The translations under genes and the position numbers were made by a program. A stretch of 64,000 nt of DNA. Source: Kribbella flavida DSM 17836. GTDB taxonomy: Bacteria > Actinomycetota > Actinomycetes > Propionibacteriales > Kribbellaceae. The stretch is from NCBI RefSeq assembly GCF_000024345.1, contig NC_013729.1:3534001-3598000 (forward strand). Direction: 5' to 3'. The notes under the pieces were generated by a model that did no database searches, had not been told where the DNA came from, and was given only the letters and a program-made list of their open reading frames with translations. Below, one piece after another: positions 8,570 to 18,837 of this stretch (positions within the stretch are counted from its first letter, which is position 1; each line of letters opens with the position of its first letter).

Positions 8570-11500
8570 GTGTTCAACCGCATCGCCATCGTCAACCGGG
8601 GAGAGGCCGCGATGCGGCTGATCAACGCGGTCCGTGAGCTCAACGCCGAAACGGGGAGCCGGGTCGAGACGGTTGCCTTGTACACCGATGCCGAGCGCAC
8701 CGCGACGTTCGTGCGCGCGGCCGACCTCGCCTACCCGCTCGGCCCGGCCGCGGACCGGCCCTACCTCGACCACGCGAAGCTCGAGCAGGCGCTGACCGAG
8801 ACCGGCGCCGACGCCGCCTGGGTCGGCTGGGGCTTCGTCGCCGAGGACCCGGCGTTCGCGGAGCTGTGCGAGCGGATCGGAGTCACTTTCATCGGCCCCA
8901 GCGCGGACGCGATGCGCAAGCTCGGCGACAAGATCGGCTCCAAGCTGATCGCCGAGGAGGTCGGCGTCCCGGTGGCGCCCTGGAGCCGGGGTGCGGTCGA
9001 GTCGCTCGACGCGGCACTCGCCTCGGCGGCCGAGGTCGGCTACCCGCTGATGCTGAAGGCGACCGCGGGCGGCGGCGGCCGCGGCATCCGGGTGATCCGC
9101 GACGCCGACGAACTGCGCGAGGCCTACCAGCGCACCAGCGACGAGGCGGCCCGCGCCTTCGGCAGCGGCGTCGTGTTCCTGGAGCGGCTCGTCACCGGTG
9201 CCCGGCACGTCGAGGTCCAGGTGATCGCGGACGGCCAGGGCACGGCGTGGGCGCTCGGCGTGCGCGACTGCTCGGTGCAGCGGCGCAACCAGAAGGTGAT
9301 CGAGGAGTCGGCCTCGCCGGTGCTCGCGCCGGACCAGGTCGCCGAGCTGAAGGCGTCCGCCGAGCGGCTGGCGGTCGCCGTCGGCTACCGCGGCGCCGGC
9401 ACCGTCGAGTTCCTGTACCACCTGGGCGACAAGCTGTTCGCCTTCCTCGAGGTCAACACCCGGCTCCAGGTCGAGCACCCGATCACCGAGCTGACCACCG
9501 AGTTCGACCTGGTCAAGGCGCAGCTGCACATCGCCGCCGGCGGCCGGCTGGAGGGCTCACCGCCGGTCGAGCAGGGCCACGCGGTGGAGGCCCGACTGAA
9601 CGCCGAGGACCCGGACCGCGACTTCGCGCCGTCGCCCGGCCGGATCGCCCGGCTGCGGCTGCCCACCGGCCCCGGCGTCCGGGTGGACACCGGCGTCAGC
9701 GAGGGCGACACCATCCCCGCCGACTTCGACTCGATGATCGCCAAGATCATCGCCTACGGCCGGACCCGGGACGAGGCGCTCGGCCGGCTGCGCCGCGCGG
9801 TGGCCGACACGATCGTCGTGCTCGACGGCGGCGCCACCAACAAGAGCTTCGTGCTCGACCTGCTGGACCAGCCGGAGGTGATCGACGGCAGCGCCGACAC
9901 CGGCTGGATCGACCGGGTCCGCGGCGAGGGCCGGCTGGTCTCGCACCGGCACTCCGGCATCGCGCTGGTCGCCGCCGCGATCGAGGCGTACCAGGAGGCC
10001 GAGCGGGTCGAGCGGCAGCGGTTGCTGGAGACGGCCCGCGGCGGCCGCCCGCAGGTCCAGCACGAGGTCGGCCGGGCGATTGCCCTGAAGTTGCGCGGCG
10101 CGGCGTACAAGGTGACGGTCGCGAAGATCGGGCCGCAGCGGTACCGGGTCGGCGTGGGCGTCGGGGAGGAGCTGCGGTTCCTCGACGCCGAGCACGAGCG
10201 GCTCGACACGTACGACGTACGGCTGGTCGTGGCGGGCCGGCGGTTCCGGCTGGTGACCGCGACGCACGGACCGGTGCACCTGGTCGAGGTCGACGGCGTG
10301 ACGCACCGGGTCAGCCGCGACGAGGGCGGCGTGATGCGCGCGCCCGCTCCGGCGCTCGTGGTCGCGACGCCGGTTCCGGCCGGCGCGGAGGTCGAGGCCG
10401 GGGCTCCGGTGCTTGTGCTGGAGAGCATGAAGATGGAGACGGTGCTGTACGCGCCGTTCAAGGCGATCGTGCGCGAGCTGCCGGTGTCGACGGGCAGCCA
10501 GGTGGAGACCGGCGCCCCGTTGCTGCGGCTGGAGCCGGTCGGCGACGCCGATGTCGCGGTCGAGCTGACCGAGGGCGTCGACCTGGAGCTGCCCGAGCCG
10601 GAGGCTCCGCCCACCGCGGCCGAGCGGGCCGCCCGCGGGCTGGACGACCTGCGCAGCATGCTGCTCGGATTCGACATCGATCCGCGGGACGAAGGCCGGA
10701 CCCTGTCCGAGTACCTGGCGGCCCGCGCGGAGCTGCCCGAGCCGCCGATCGCGGAGGAGCTCGGCGTCCTGCGGCTGTTCGCCGACTTCGCCGAGCTGAG
10801 CCGCAACCGGCCGGCCGGCGAGGACCTGAACACCGAGCTCCGGGTGCACAGCCCCAAGGAGCACTTCCACACCTACCTGCAGACGCTGGACACCGAGCGG
10901 GCCGGGCTGCCGGCCAAGTTCTGCGACCGGCTGGCCCGGGTGCTCAGCTACTACGGCGTGACCGATCTCGACCGCACCGACGAGCTGACCGACGCGGTGT
11001 TCCGGATCTTCCTGGCCCAGCAGCGCACGTCGCCCGACGTCCTGCTGGTGACGTCGCTGCTGCAGCAGTGGCCGTCCGACCCGCGGCCGGAAGCGCCGAT
11101 CGACACCGAGGCGTACGCCGTACTCGATCATCTGGTGGTCGCCACTCAGCTGCGCTTCCCGGTGATCGGCGACCTGGCGCGCAGCGTGCGGTTCCGCTGG
11201 TTCGACCAGCCGCTGGTGGACCAGGCCCGCGCCGAGGTGCTGTCCGTGGTCGGCGACGAGCTGGCCGCGCTCGCGCTCGATCCCGACGCACCCGATCACG
11301 CCGAGCGGGTCGAGGCGCTGGCGACGATCCCCGAGCAGATCGTGCGGTTCCTGGCCGAGCGGCTCGAGCGCGGCGTCAGCGGCACCGAGCCGATGCTGGA
11401 GGTGCTCGTCCGCCGGCACTACCTCGAGTACGAGCTGCACGACCTGCGCAACCACACCGTGAACGGCCGGGCCTTCACAACGGCCGACTACACGCTCGAC

Positions 11501-14056
11501 GAGCGGCCGACGCACCTGGTGAGCACGATCGGCACCGTGAACGAGCTGGCCGACCCGGACAGCGCGCTGGTTCGTGACCTGACCGCGGAGATCGCCGGCC
11601 GCCCGCCCGGCCGCGAGGCGGTCGCCGACCTGTACCTGTCCTGGCCGCAGACCCCGGAGTCGCCGCAGGACGCGTCCGACCGGCTGCGGGAGGTCTTCGC
11701 CGCGCTGCCGTTCACCCGGCAGGTACGCCGGGTCGCCGTCGCGGTGGTTCCGGGTGGCGGCCGCGAGGTCTGGTACTTCACCTTCCGCCCGGCGGCCGAA
11801 GGACCGGTCGAGGACGACAACGTGCGGGGCGTGCACCCGATGGTCGGGCGCCGACTCAACCTGTGGCGGCTGCGCGACTTCCGCATCACCCGGCTGGACG
11901 CACCCGAGGACGTGCTGCTGTACCACTGCGTCGCCCGCGACAACGAGGCCGACGAGCGGCTGGTGGCGCTGGCCCAGGTCCGTCAGTTCGCGGTCGTGCG
12001 CGACGAGGACGGCAAGGTCGCTTCGCTGCCGCACGTCGAGCGGGCGATCGCGAACTGCCTGGAGGGCATCCGGCGGGCCCGGACCGCCCGCGGCGCGGCC
12101 GGCGCCCGGCTGGAGATGAACCACGTCTGGGTGACGATCTGGCCGGTCGTCGACGCGCAGGTCGCCGAGCTGACCGCGCTGCAGCGCAACATCGCGCCGA
12201 TGACGGCCGGTGCGGGCATCGAGGAGGTCGTCGTCACCGGCCGGGTGACCGGCTCCAACGGCAACCCGTTCCCGGTGGTCGGCCGGTTCTCGTACCAGCC
12301 CGGCGCCGGCGTGGTGACGGCGGTCGAACGGCCCCCGACGGAGCGGCTCAAGCCGCTCGACGACTACGCGCAGAAGGTGCTGCGCGCGCGCCGGCGCAAC
12401 ACCGTGTACCCGTACGAGGTGGCCGGCATGGTCGCCGGCGCGGGCGGCGTCTACGTCGAGCACGACCTGGACGACACCGGCGCGCTGGTCCCGGTCGAGC
12501 GGCCCCGCGGCCTGAACAAGGCCGGCCTGATCGCGGGCGTGATCAGTACGCCGACCCGCCGGCACCCCGAGGGCGTCACCCGGGTCGTGCTCAGCGGCGA
12601 CCCGACCAAGGCGCTCGGCGCGGTCGCCGAGGCGGAGTGCGCCCGGATCATCGCCGCGCTGGACCTGGCCGAGCGGATGCGGGTCCCGGTCGAGTGGTTC
12701 GCGGTGTCGGCCGGTGCGCGGATCTCGATGGACTCCGGCACCGAGAACATGGACTGGGTGGCGAAGGCGCTGAAGCGCATCGTCGAGTTCACCCAGGCCG
12801 GCGGCGAGATCAACATCGTTGTCGCGGGCATCAACGTCGGCGCGCAGCCGTACTGGAACGCCGAGGCGACGATGCTGATGCACACCAAGGGCATCCTGGT
12901 GATGACGCCGGACTCGGCGATGGTGCTCACCGGCAAGCAGTCGCTGGACTTCTCCGGCGGCGTCTCGGCCGAGGACAACCACGGCATCGGCGGCTACGAC
13001 CGGGTGATGGGCCCGAACGGCCAGGCGCAGTACTGGGCGCCGGACCTGGCCGGGGCGCGGGACATCCTGATGGCGCACTACGACCACACGTACGTCGTAC
13101 CGGGGGAGTCCGGCCCGCGACGGGCGCCGACGACCGACCCGCTGGACCGCGACGTCACGACGTACCCGCACGACCCGGCCGACGGCGGGTTCCGGACCGT
13201 CGGCGAGATCTTCTCGACCGCGACCAACCCGGACCGCAAGAAGGCGTTCGACATCCGCACGCTGATGCGCGCGGTGGCCGACCAGGACCACCCGATGCTG
13301 GAGCGCTGGGCCGGGATGGCCGACGCGGAGACGGCGGTGGTCGCCGACACCCGGCTCGGCGGACGGTCGGTGTGCCTGCTCGGGATCGAGTCCAAGCCGG
13401 TGCCGCGGCGCGGGTTCCCACCGACCGACGGGCCGGACACCTACACCGCCGGCACGCTGTTCCCGCGCTCGTCGAAGAAGGCGGCCCGCGCGATCAACGC
13501 GGCCAGCGGCAACCGTCCGCTGGTGGTGCTGGCGAACCTGTCCGGCTTCGACGGCTCGCCGGACTCGATGCGCAACCTGCAGCTCGAGTACGGCGCGGAG
13601 ATCGGCCGGGCGATCGTGAACTTCGACGGCCCGATCGTGTTCTGCGTGGTGTCGCGGTACCACGGCGGCGCGTTCGTGGTCTTCTCCAAGGCGCTGAACC
13701 CGCGGATGACGGTGCTCGCGGTGGAGGGTTCGTTCGCCTCGGTGATCGGCGGCGCGCCGGCGGCGGCGGTGGTGTTCTCCGGCGAGGTGAACAACCGGAC
13801 CTCGGCCGACCCGCGGGTGACCGAGCTGTCGGCGCGGCTGGCCGCGGCCGACGGCGCCGAGCGGGCCGCGCTGGCCAACGAGCTGGCCGAGGTGCGGGCG
13901 GCGGTCCGGTCGGAGAAGCTGGGCGAGGTGGCGGCCGAGTTCGACCGGGTGCACAGCATCCATCGCGCGGTGGCGGTCGGCTCGGTCGACGCGGTCATCC
14001 GCCCCGAGGAGCTGCGTCCCCGCCTGATCGCCGCGCTGGACACGCCGCCCGCCTGA
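8570..14056 (+). CDS. Fused biotin carboxylase–BCCP–carboxyltransferase (acetyl/propionyl-CoA carboxylase)
   Basis: This 1828-aa single-chain biotin enzyme starts at a GTG giving (V)FNRIAIVNRGEAAMR, the usual first strand of biotin carboxylases, with AGGACAGGAG just upstream. Biotin carboxylase with ATP-grasp glycine loop (TAGGGGRGIRV) covers about residues 1-450. The biotinyl domain has its modified lysine in ESMKMET near residue 620. A long middle region follows, and a carboxyltransferase domain fills about 1240-1828. The enzyme would use ATP and bicarbonate to carboxylate acetyl- or propionyl-CoA for fatty acid precursors. Fusion in one chain resembles eukaryotic acetyl-CoA carboxylase and occurs in some actinomycetes; the acyl-CoA preference cannot be read from sequence. 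Confidence 0.93.
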   Translation: MFNRIAIVNRGEAAMRLINAVRELNAETGSRVETVALYTDAERTATFVRAADLAYPLGPAADRPYLDHAKLEQALTETGADAAWVGWGFVAEDPAFAELCERIGVTFIGPSADAMRKLGDKIGSKLIAEEVGVPVAPWSRGAVESLDAALASAAEVGYPLMLKATAGGGGRGIRVIRDADELREAYQRTSDEAARAFGSGVVFLERLVTGARHVEVQVIADGQGTAWALGVRDCSVQRRNQKVIEESASPVLAPDQVAELKASAERLAVAVGYRGAGTVEFLYHLGDKLFAFLEVNTRLQVEHPITELTTEFDLVKAQLHIAAGGRLEGSPPVEQGHAVEARLNAEDPDRDFAPSPGRIARLRLPTGPGVRVDTGVSEGDTIPADFDSMIAKIIAYGRTRDEALGRLRRAVADTIVVLDGGATNKSFVLDLLDQPEVIDGSADTGWIDRVRGEGRLVSHRHSGIALVAAAIEAYQEAERVERQRLLETARGGRPQVQHEVGRAIALKLRGAAYKVTVAKIGPQRYRVGVGVGEELRFLDAEHERLDTYDVRLVVAGRRFRLVTATHGPVHLVEVDGVTHRVSRDEGGVMRAPAPALVVATPVPAGAEVEAGAPVLVLESMKMETVLYAPFKAIVRELPVSTGSQVETGAPLLRLEPVGDADVAVELTEGVDLELPEPEAPPTAAERAARGLDDLRSMLLGFDIDPRDEGRTLSEYLAARAELPEPPIAEELGVLRLFADFAELSRNRPAGEDLNTELRVHSPKEHFHTYLQTLDTERAGLPAKFCDRLARVLSYYGVTDLDRTDELTDAVFRIFLAQQRTSPDVLLVTSLLQQWPSDPRPEAPIDTEAYAVLDHLVVATQLRFPVIGDLARSVRFRWFDQPLVDQARAEVLSVVGDELAALALDPDAPDHAERVEALATIPEQIVRFLAERLERGVSGTEPMLEVLVRRHYLEYELHDLRNHTVNGRAFTTADYTLDERPTHLVSTIGTVNELADPDSALVRDLTAEIAGRPPGREAVADLYLSWPQTPESPQDASDRLREVFAALPFTRQVRRVAVAVVPGGGREVWYFTFRPAAEGPVEDDNVRGVHPMVGRRLNLWRLRDFRITRLDAPEDVLLYHCVARDNEADERLVALAQVRQFAVVRDEDGKVASLPHVERAIANCLEGIRRARTARGAAGARLEMNHVWVTIWPVVDAQVAELTALQRNIAPMTAGAGIEEVVVTGRVTGSNGNPFPVVGRFSYQPGAGVVTAVERPPTERLKPLDDYAQKVLRARRRNTVYPYEVAGMVAGAGGVYVEHDLDDTGALVPVERPRGLNKAGLIAGVISTPTRRHPEGVTRVVLSGDPTKALGAVAEAECARIIAALDLAERMRVPVEWFAVSAGARISMDSGTENMDWVAKALKRIVEFTQAGGEINIVVAGINVGAQPYWNAEATMLMHTKGILVMTPDSAMVLTGKQSLDFSGGVSAEDNHGIGGYDRVMGPNGQAQYWAPDLAGARDILMAHYDHTYVVPGESGPRRAPTTDPLDRDVTTYPHDPADGGFRTVGEIFSTATNPDRKKAFDIRTLMRAVADQDHPMLERWAGMADAETAVVADTRLGGRSVCLLGIESKPVPRRGFPPTDGPDTYTAGTLFPRSSKKAARAINAASGNRPLVVLANLSGFDGSPDSMRNLQLEYGAEIGRAIVNFDGPIVFCVVSRYHGGAFVVFSKALNPRMTVLAVEGSFASVIGGAPAAAVVFSGEVNNRTSADPRVTELSARLAAADGAERAALANELAEVRAAVRSEKLGEVAAEFDRVHSIHRAVAVGSVDAVIRPEELRPRLIAALDTPPA

Positions 14057-14067
14057 TCCCGGCCGGT

Positions 14068-14096
14068 CCGGCCCCGGTGACACTCGCCGGGGCCGG
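14068..14096. terminator. Hairpin terminator after the carboxylase gene
   Basis: A perfect 10-bp stem (CCGGCCCCGG paired with CCGGGGCCGG) with a 9-base loop stands between the convergent carboxylase and universal-stress-like genes. There is no U-run, as is common in actinomycete terminators. Confidence 0.65.
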
Positions 14097-14127
14097 CTCG
14101 CCGTGGTGCCGTGTTGGTGGCCGGCGG

Positions 14128-14628
14128 CTACTTTCTGGCCTTCTCGGGGTCGTACTCCAGCAGGTGGAGGACGGGCACGCCGAGGTGGCGGCGGGCGGAG
14201 TTGGTCCAGTCCAGGTGGAAGAACTCCGCGACGATGTGCGGCCGGGTCAGAATGATGACCTCCTGGCCGCCGACCTTGTCCACGGTCGCGGTCAGGGCGT
14301 CGATCGGGCGGTCGTGGGAGATGCCGCCCTCGGCCTGCTGACCGAGGTCGCGCAGGCGCTGCACGCTCCGGCCGGTGCAGTCGCGGGCCTCGCTGTCGAT
14401 CGCTTTCTGCGCCTCGGCGAGCTCTTGGCGCTGGTCGGCCAGCCCCGGCCCGTACAGGTTGGCGGTGCCGAGGGCGCTGATCGACGCCTCGACCCCGGCC
14501 TCGGCGTTGTGGCACGGCACGAGCACGTGGTACTTCACCGGCTCGGGCATGTCCTGGTGCAGCTCGACCACCCGTTGGGCGTCGGTCTCCGACAGTTCCT
14601 GTTCGACGAGCAGTACGACGTCGTACAT
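14128..14628 (-). CDS. Hypothetical protein, universal-stress-like fold
   Basis: The 166-aa product starts MYDVVLLVEQELSE behind a good GGAGGT site. The alternating beta/alpha pattern and the C-terminal segment (VGGQEVIILTRPH ... ARRHLGVPVLHLLEY) look like a universal-stress/HUP-type nucleotide-binding fold, but the standard ATP-binding glycine motif is not evident, so this is only a fold-level guess. It is divergent from the DNA ligase gene, 67 bp away. Confidence 0.75.
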   Translation of the reverse strand: MYDVVLLVEQELSETDAQRVVELHQDMPEPVKYHVLVPCHNAEAGVEASISALGTANLYGPGLADQRQELAEAQKAIDSEARDCTGRSVQRLRDLGQQAEGGISHDRPIDALTATVDKVGGQEVIILTRPHIVAEFFHLDWTNSARRHLGVPVLHLLEYDPEKARK

Positions 14629-14695
14629 CGCGGTACCTCCGGTCCTACCAGTCGGTATCCCTCCATCATGCCCCGTCCGCGGGCAGAATGGCCGC

Positions 14696-15760
14696 ATGCA
14701 GCTACCCGTGATGCCACCGGTCCCGCCGATGCTGGCCAAGGCGGTCAAGCAGATCCCCGACGGCGAGGTCAGCTTCGAGCCGAAGTGGGACGGTTTCCGC
14801 TCGATCATCTTCCGCGACGGCGACGAGGTCGAGATCGGCAGCCGGAACGAGAAGCCGATGACCCGGTACTTTCCCGAGCTGGTCGAGGCGATCAAGGCGA
14901 ATCTGCCGCAACGCTGCGTGATCGACGGCGAGATCGTGGTGATCGGGGCGTCCGGGGACCGGCTCGACTTCGAGGTGCTGCAGCAACGGATCCACCCGGC
15001 GGCGTCCCGGGTGACGATGCTGTCGGAGACGACGCCGGCGCGGTTCGTCGCCTTCGACCTGCTCGCGCTGGGCGACACCGACTACCGGGAGCGGCCGTTC
15101 GTCGAGCGGCGTGCCGCGCTCGAGGAGGCGCTCGCCCCGGCGAAGGCGCCGATCCACCTGACCCGGACGACGACCGACAAGGCGGTGGCGACCGAGTGGT
15201 TCCACCAGTTCGAGGGCGCCGGGCTGGACGGGGTGATCGCGAAGCCGCTGGACGGGCTGTACGAGCCGGACAAGCGGACCATGTTCAAGATCAAGCACGA
15301 GCGGACCGCGGACTGCGTGGTCGCCGGGTACCGCGTCCACAAGAGCGGCCCGAACCGGATCGGCTCGCTGCTGCTCGGCCTGTTCACCAGCGACGGCGTA
15401 CTGGCGAGCGTCGGCGTGATCGGGGCGTTCCCGATGGCGCGGCGCGAGGAGCTGTTCGAGGAGTTGCAGCCGCTGGTCACCGACTTCGACGACCACCCGT
15501 GGGCCTGGGCGAAGCAGGAGGAGGGCAACCGCACCCCGCGCAACGCCGAAGGCAGCCGGTGGCAGGCCGGCAAGGACCTGAGTTTCGTGCCGCTGCGGCC
15601 GGAGCGGGTGGTCGAGGTGCGGTACGACCACATGGAGGGCGTGCGTTTCCGGCACACGGCCCAGTTCGTCCGCTGGCGCGACGACCGGACGCCGGAGTCG
15701 TGCACGTACGAGCAGCTCGAGGAGCCGGTCAAGTTCGACCTGGCCGACGTCCTGGGCTGA
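14696..15760 (+). CDS. ATP-dependent DNA ligase, LigC type
   Basis: The 354-aa protein carries the ligase adenylation motif EPKWDGFR with the nucleotide-accepting lysine (near residue 30), motif III-like FVAFDLLAL, motif IV GVIAKPL and motif V MFKIKHERTADC, followed by an OB-fold domain. Length and order match the short LigC ligases, which have no nuclease or polymerase domains and act in repair or backup end joining in mycobacteria. No Ku or LigD gene is in the window. Its stop is one base from the stop of the convergent GH3 gene. Confidence 0.9.
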   Translation: MQLPVMPPVPPMLAKAVKQIPDGEVSFEPKWDGFRSIIFRDGDEVEIGSRNEKPMTRYFPELVEAIKANLPQRCVIDGEIVVIGASGDRLDFEVLQQRIHPAASRVTMLSETTPARFVAFDLLALGDTDYRERPFVERRAALEEALAPAKAPIHLTRTTTDKAVATEWFHQFEGAGLDGVIAKPLDGLYEPDKRTMFKIKHERTADCVVAGYRVHKSGPNRIGSLLLGLFTSDGVLASVGVIGAFPMARREELFEELQPLVTDFDDHPWAWAKQEEGNRTPRNAEGSRWQAGKDLSFVPLRPERVVEVRYDHMEGVRFRHTAQFVRWRDDRTPESCTYEQLEEPVKFDLADVLG

Positions 15761-15761
15761 G

Positions 15762-18083
15762 CTACTTCTTCGCGACGGTCGCGAGCAGGTCGGCGAGGGA
15801 TTGCTGGTCCAGGCCTAGACCGGGGAAGCCGGCGATGCTGCTGATCGGGAAGTTGCCGATCATCTTCAGCAGCTCCGGTGCGGCGAGAATGCCCTGGGCG
15901 TTGCCGTGGGCATCGACTCCGACGGCTGCGCGCAGGGCCGGGCCACCGGCCGGGTGGTCGAGCCATTCCTCCAGCGTCGCCATCGGGCCGAGCCGCGGGT
16001 GCAGCGGGGGAGCGGGCACGTCAAGGGTGGTGCGCAGCCGGAGGTCACGGGACGAGGCCCCGACGGCGAGCTCGAAGTCGCCACCCTCCAGCACCCAGCC
16101 GCCGTACTTCGCCGACCAGTACGACAGGTCGCGGGCTGTGAGGTCGAACGTGACCGGCCGGCTCTCGCCGGGGTCGAGCTGGAGCTTGGCGAAGGCCTTC
16201 AGCTCGCGGACCGGCCGTCGTACGCGGGCGACCGGGTCGCCGACGTACAGCTGAACGACTTCCTTGCCCGGCCGGTCGCCGGTGTTGGTGACCGAGCAGG
16301 TGACGGTGATCCGGAGATCGCCGTCCTCGGCACGACCGGTGAGCGCCGCGGTGAGGTCGCTGTAGCCGAAGGTCGTGTAGGACAGGCCGTGCCCGAACGG
16401 GTAACTGACGTCCTGCCCGATCGCGTCGTGGCCGCGGTACCCGACGAACACCCCTTCGCCGTACCGGACGTGACCGTCCTCGCCGGGGAAGTTCAGGTAC
16501 GACGGGGTGTCCTCCAGCCGGTGCGGAATCGTTTCGGCGAGCCGGCCGGACGGGTTGACCTTGCCGAGCAGCACATCGGCCACCGCGCCGCCGGCGGCCT
16601 GCCCGGCGAGCCAGCACTCCACGATCGCTGGGGCGTGCTCTTCCCAGGTCGACACGCGGACGGCAGATCCGTTGCTCAGCACAACGACGAGGTGGGGATT
16701 GGCTGCGGCCAGCCGGGGGAGCAGTGCGAGCTGGTTCGCCGGGAGGTCGATGTGCGTCCGGTCGAATCCCTCCGACTCGTCCACCGCCGGCAACCCGAGA
16801 AAAGCCACCACCGTCCCCGCCCGCACGGCGAGCTCCACGGCTTCGGCTGCTAGCAGATCCTCCCTGCCAGCGTCCGCGGCGCCTTCGTTGCCTTGCTGCC
16901 CGGCGATCGTGAATCCCGGGGCGAAAGCGACTTCGACTCCGCTCGGTAGCGCGGCGCGGAGTTCGTCGAGGGCGGTTTCCACGCGGGTCGGATTGACCTG
17001 CGAGCTGCCCGCGCCCTGGTACCGCGCGGTGCGGGCGAACTCGCCGATCACCGCGACGACGCCCCCGTCGGCCGGGTGCAGCGGGAGAATCGCGTCATCG
17101 TTCCTCAGCAGCACCAGGCTGTCGGCGGCAGCGGCCCGGGCGAGAGCGTGGTGGCTCTCCACGTCGAAGCTGCCCAGCGCCGTCCCCGCACCGGCCAGTG
17201 CGGCAGGCGACGCTCGCTCCACCAGACGGAGTACACGCAGGACGGCCTCATCCAGTACCGCCTCGTCGAGCGAGCCGTTCTCGACCGCCGCCACGATCTG
17301 CGCATCGCTGATCCCCAGCTTCGGCGGCATCTCCAGGTCCAGCCCCGCGGCGAGCGCCGCGACGCGATCGTGAACGGCTCCCCAGTCCGACATCACCAAC
17401 CCGTCGAAGCCCCACTCGTCCCGCAGGACGTCAGTGAGCAGCCAGCGATTCTGCGACGCGTAGACCCCGTTGAGCTTGTTGTACGAGCACATCACCGTCC
17501 ACGGCCGCGCGCTCGTCACCACCCGCTCGAACCCCGCCAGGTAGATCTCCCGCAACGCCCGCTCGTCGACGTCCGCGCTGACCCGTAGCCGGTCCGTCTC
17601 CTGGTTGTTCGCCGCGAAGTGCTTCACCGACGCGCCCACGCCTTGGCTCTGCAACCCCTCGACCAGCGCCGCGCCCAGCACGCCCGACACCAACGGATCC
17701 TCCGACAGGTACTCGAAGTTCCGCCCACACAACGGCGACCGCTTGATGTTGATGCCCGGCCCGAGCACCACCGAGACCCCTTGCGCCCGTGCCTCCGCCC
17801 CGATCGCCGCGCCGACCCGCTCGACCAGCTCCGGATCCCACGACGAGCCCAAGGCGCTGGCCGTCGGAAAGCACGTCGCCGGCAGGCTCCCGCCGATGCC
17901 GACATGATCCCCTTCATCGGGCTGCCGCCGGAGCCCGTGCGGCCCGTCCGCCAGCATGATCGCCGGGACGCCCGCCCGCCCGACCGGCGCCGTGTGCCAG
18001 AAGTCGGACCCGAGGCACAAGGCCGCCTTCTCCGCGAGGCTCAACCGTCCGAGCACTTCACCGGTCCTAGTGCCAGCAGTCAT
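15762..18083 (-). CDS. Glycoside hydrolase family 3 beta-glucosidase-like enzyme
   Basis: The 773-aa protein has the GH3 N-terminal barrel with the nucleophile in LVMSDWGAVHD (Asp near residue 233), the substrate-binding KHFAANNQE segment, the second alpha/beta domain and a C-terminal fibronectin-III-like domain (GKEVVQLYVGDP). No signal peptide is visible, so it should act on imported oligosaccharides. A start giving MTAGTRTGEVLGRLSLAEKA fits family alignments; an upstream in-frame start is possible. It may hydrolyse beta-glucosides or xylosides. Confidence 0.92.
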   Translation of the reverse strand: MTAGTRTGEVLGRLSLAEKAALCLGSDFWHTAPVGRAGVPAIMLADGPHGLRRQPDEGDHVGIGGSLPATCFPTASALGSSWDPELVERVGAAIGAEARAQGVSVVLGPGINIKRSPLCGRNFEYLSEDPLVSGVLGAALVEGLQSQGVGASVKHFAANNQETDRLRVSADVDERALREIYLAGFERVVTSARPWTVMCSYNKLNGVYASQNRWLLTDVLRDEWGFDGLVMSDWGAVHDRVAALAAGLDLEMPPKLGISDAQIVAAVENGSLDEAVLDEAVLRVLRLVERASPAALAGAGTALGSFDVESHHALARAAAADSLVLLRNDDAILPLHPADGGVVAVIGEFARTARYQGAGSSQVNPTRVETALDELRAALPSGVEVAFAPGFTIAGQQGNEGAADAGREDLLAAEAVELAVRAGTVVAFLGLPAVDESEGFDRTHIDLPANQLALLPRLAAANPHLVVVLSNGSAVRVSTWEEHAPAIVECWLAGQAAGGAVADVLLGKVNPSGRLAETIPHRLEDTPSYLNFPGEDGHVRYGEGVFVGYRGHDAIGQDVSYPFGHGLSYTTFGYSDLTAALTGRAEDGDLRITVTCSVTNTGDRPGKEVVQLYVGDPVARVRRPVRELKAFAKLQLDPGESRPVTFDLTARDLSYWSAKYGGWVLEGGDFELAVGASSRDLRLRTTLDVPAPPLHPRLGPMATLEEWLDHPAGGPALRAAVGVDAHGNAQGILAAPELLKMIGNFPISSIAGFPGLGLDQQSLADLLATVAKK

Positions 18084-18246
18084 CCGGCCCTCCAAGTCGA
18101 CGCCCCAGCTAACCACGCCCGCACCCACCCCGCAGCCGGTGAGCCGCCGCCTGCCCGCCCGCGACGGCAGCCGGTACGACGTACTGGACCAGACCAGTCA
18201 GGCGGCACCCTGGACAGTGAACCTCACGCAGCGGACAATTTCGCCC

Positions 18247-18786
18247 ATGGCGACCGGTTTGGAACTCACCCGTCCATCGGACGGCGAGCGTGACCGCGCC
18301 CTGGCCCTGCTTCGCGAAGGCGCCGGAACCGGGCGGCTGTCCCACGACACCTTCGTCCGCCGGATGAATTTCGTTCTCCGCGCCCAAAGCCGCCGCGAGC
18401 TGCACGAGGCGATCCACGACCTGCCCGGCCGCGAGCCGCGCATCGTCGAGTGGGCCCGCGAGCTGGTCGCCCGAGTGCCCCGAGTGACCCTCACCCCGCG
18501 AAAGACCCCCGCCCTCCCAGGTCTCTCGCTGCCTCCGCCAGGATCCCCAACGGTCCGCATCGGCCGCGGCCCCGGCGCGACGCTGCGCATCGCCCACGCC
18601 TCGATCTCCCGCCGCCACGCCGAGCTCCGCCACGTCGGCAACGGCTGGATGGTCCGCGACCTCAACTCGATGAACGGCACGCACCTCAACGGCTCCCGCA
18701 TCACCTCACCCACTCCCGTCCGCCCCGGCGACGTTCTCCAGTTCGGCTCCATCCCCTACACCCTCACGTCCCCGGGCCCTCGCTGA
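18247..18786 (+). CDS. DUF1707 and FHA domain protein
   Basis: The 179-aa protein has an N-terminal DUF1707 domain (RPSDGERDRALALLREG ... GRLSHDTFVRRM, about residues 10-60) and a C-terminal FHA domain with the phosphothreonine-binding residues in RIGRGP, ISRRHAEL and DLNSMNGTHLNG. FHA domains bind phosphothreonine on partners of Ser/Thr kinases. No kinase gene lies nearby. The gene is divergent from the GH3 gene. Confidence 0.9.
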   Translation: MATGLELTRPSDGERDRALALLREGAGTGRLSHDTFVRRMNFVLRAQSRRELHEAIHDLPGREPRIVEWARELVARVPRVTLTPRKTPALPGLSLPPPGSPTVRIGRGPGATLRIAHASISRRHAELRHVGNGWMVRDLNSMNGTHLNGSRITSPTPVRPGDVLQFGSIPYTLTSPGPR

Positions 18787-18837
18787 CCGCACGAAACACT
18801 CCAGTGAGTTCGGTGCGGCTGCTGGTCTAATACGCGG

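Noticed and set aside
9557..14515. Very long minus-strand open frame (1652 aa) opposite the carboxylase
   Set aside because: It is an Arg/His/Asp/Gly-rich shadow of the high-GC carboxylase gene on the other strand with no domain.
11863..16254. Long plus-strand frame of 1463 aa overlapping the carboxylase and ligase
   Set aside because: Out-of-frame reading of two real genes; low-complexity composition.
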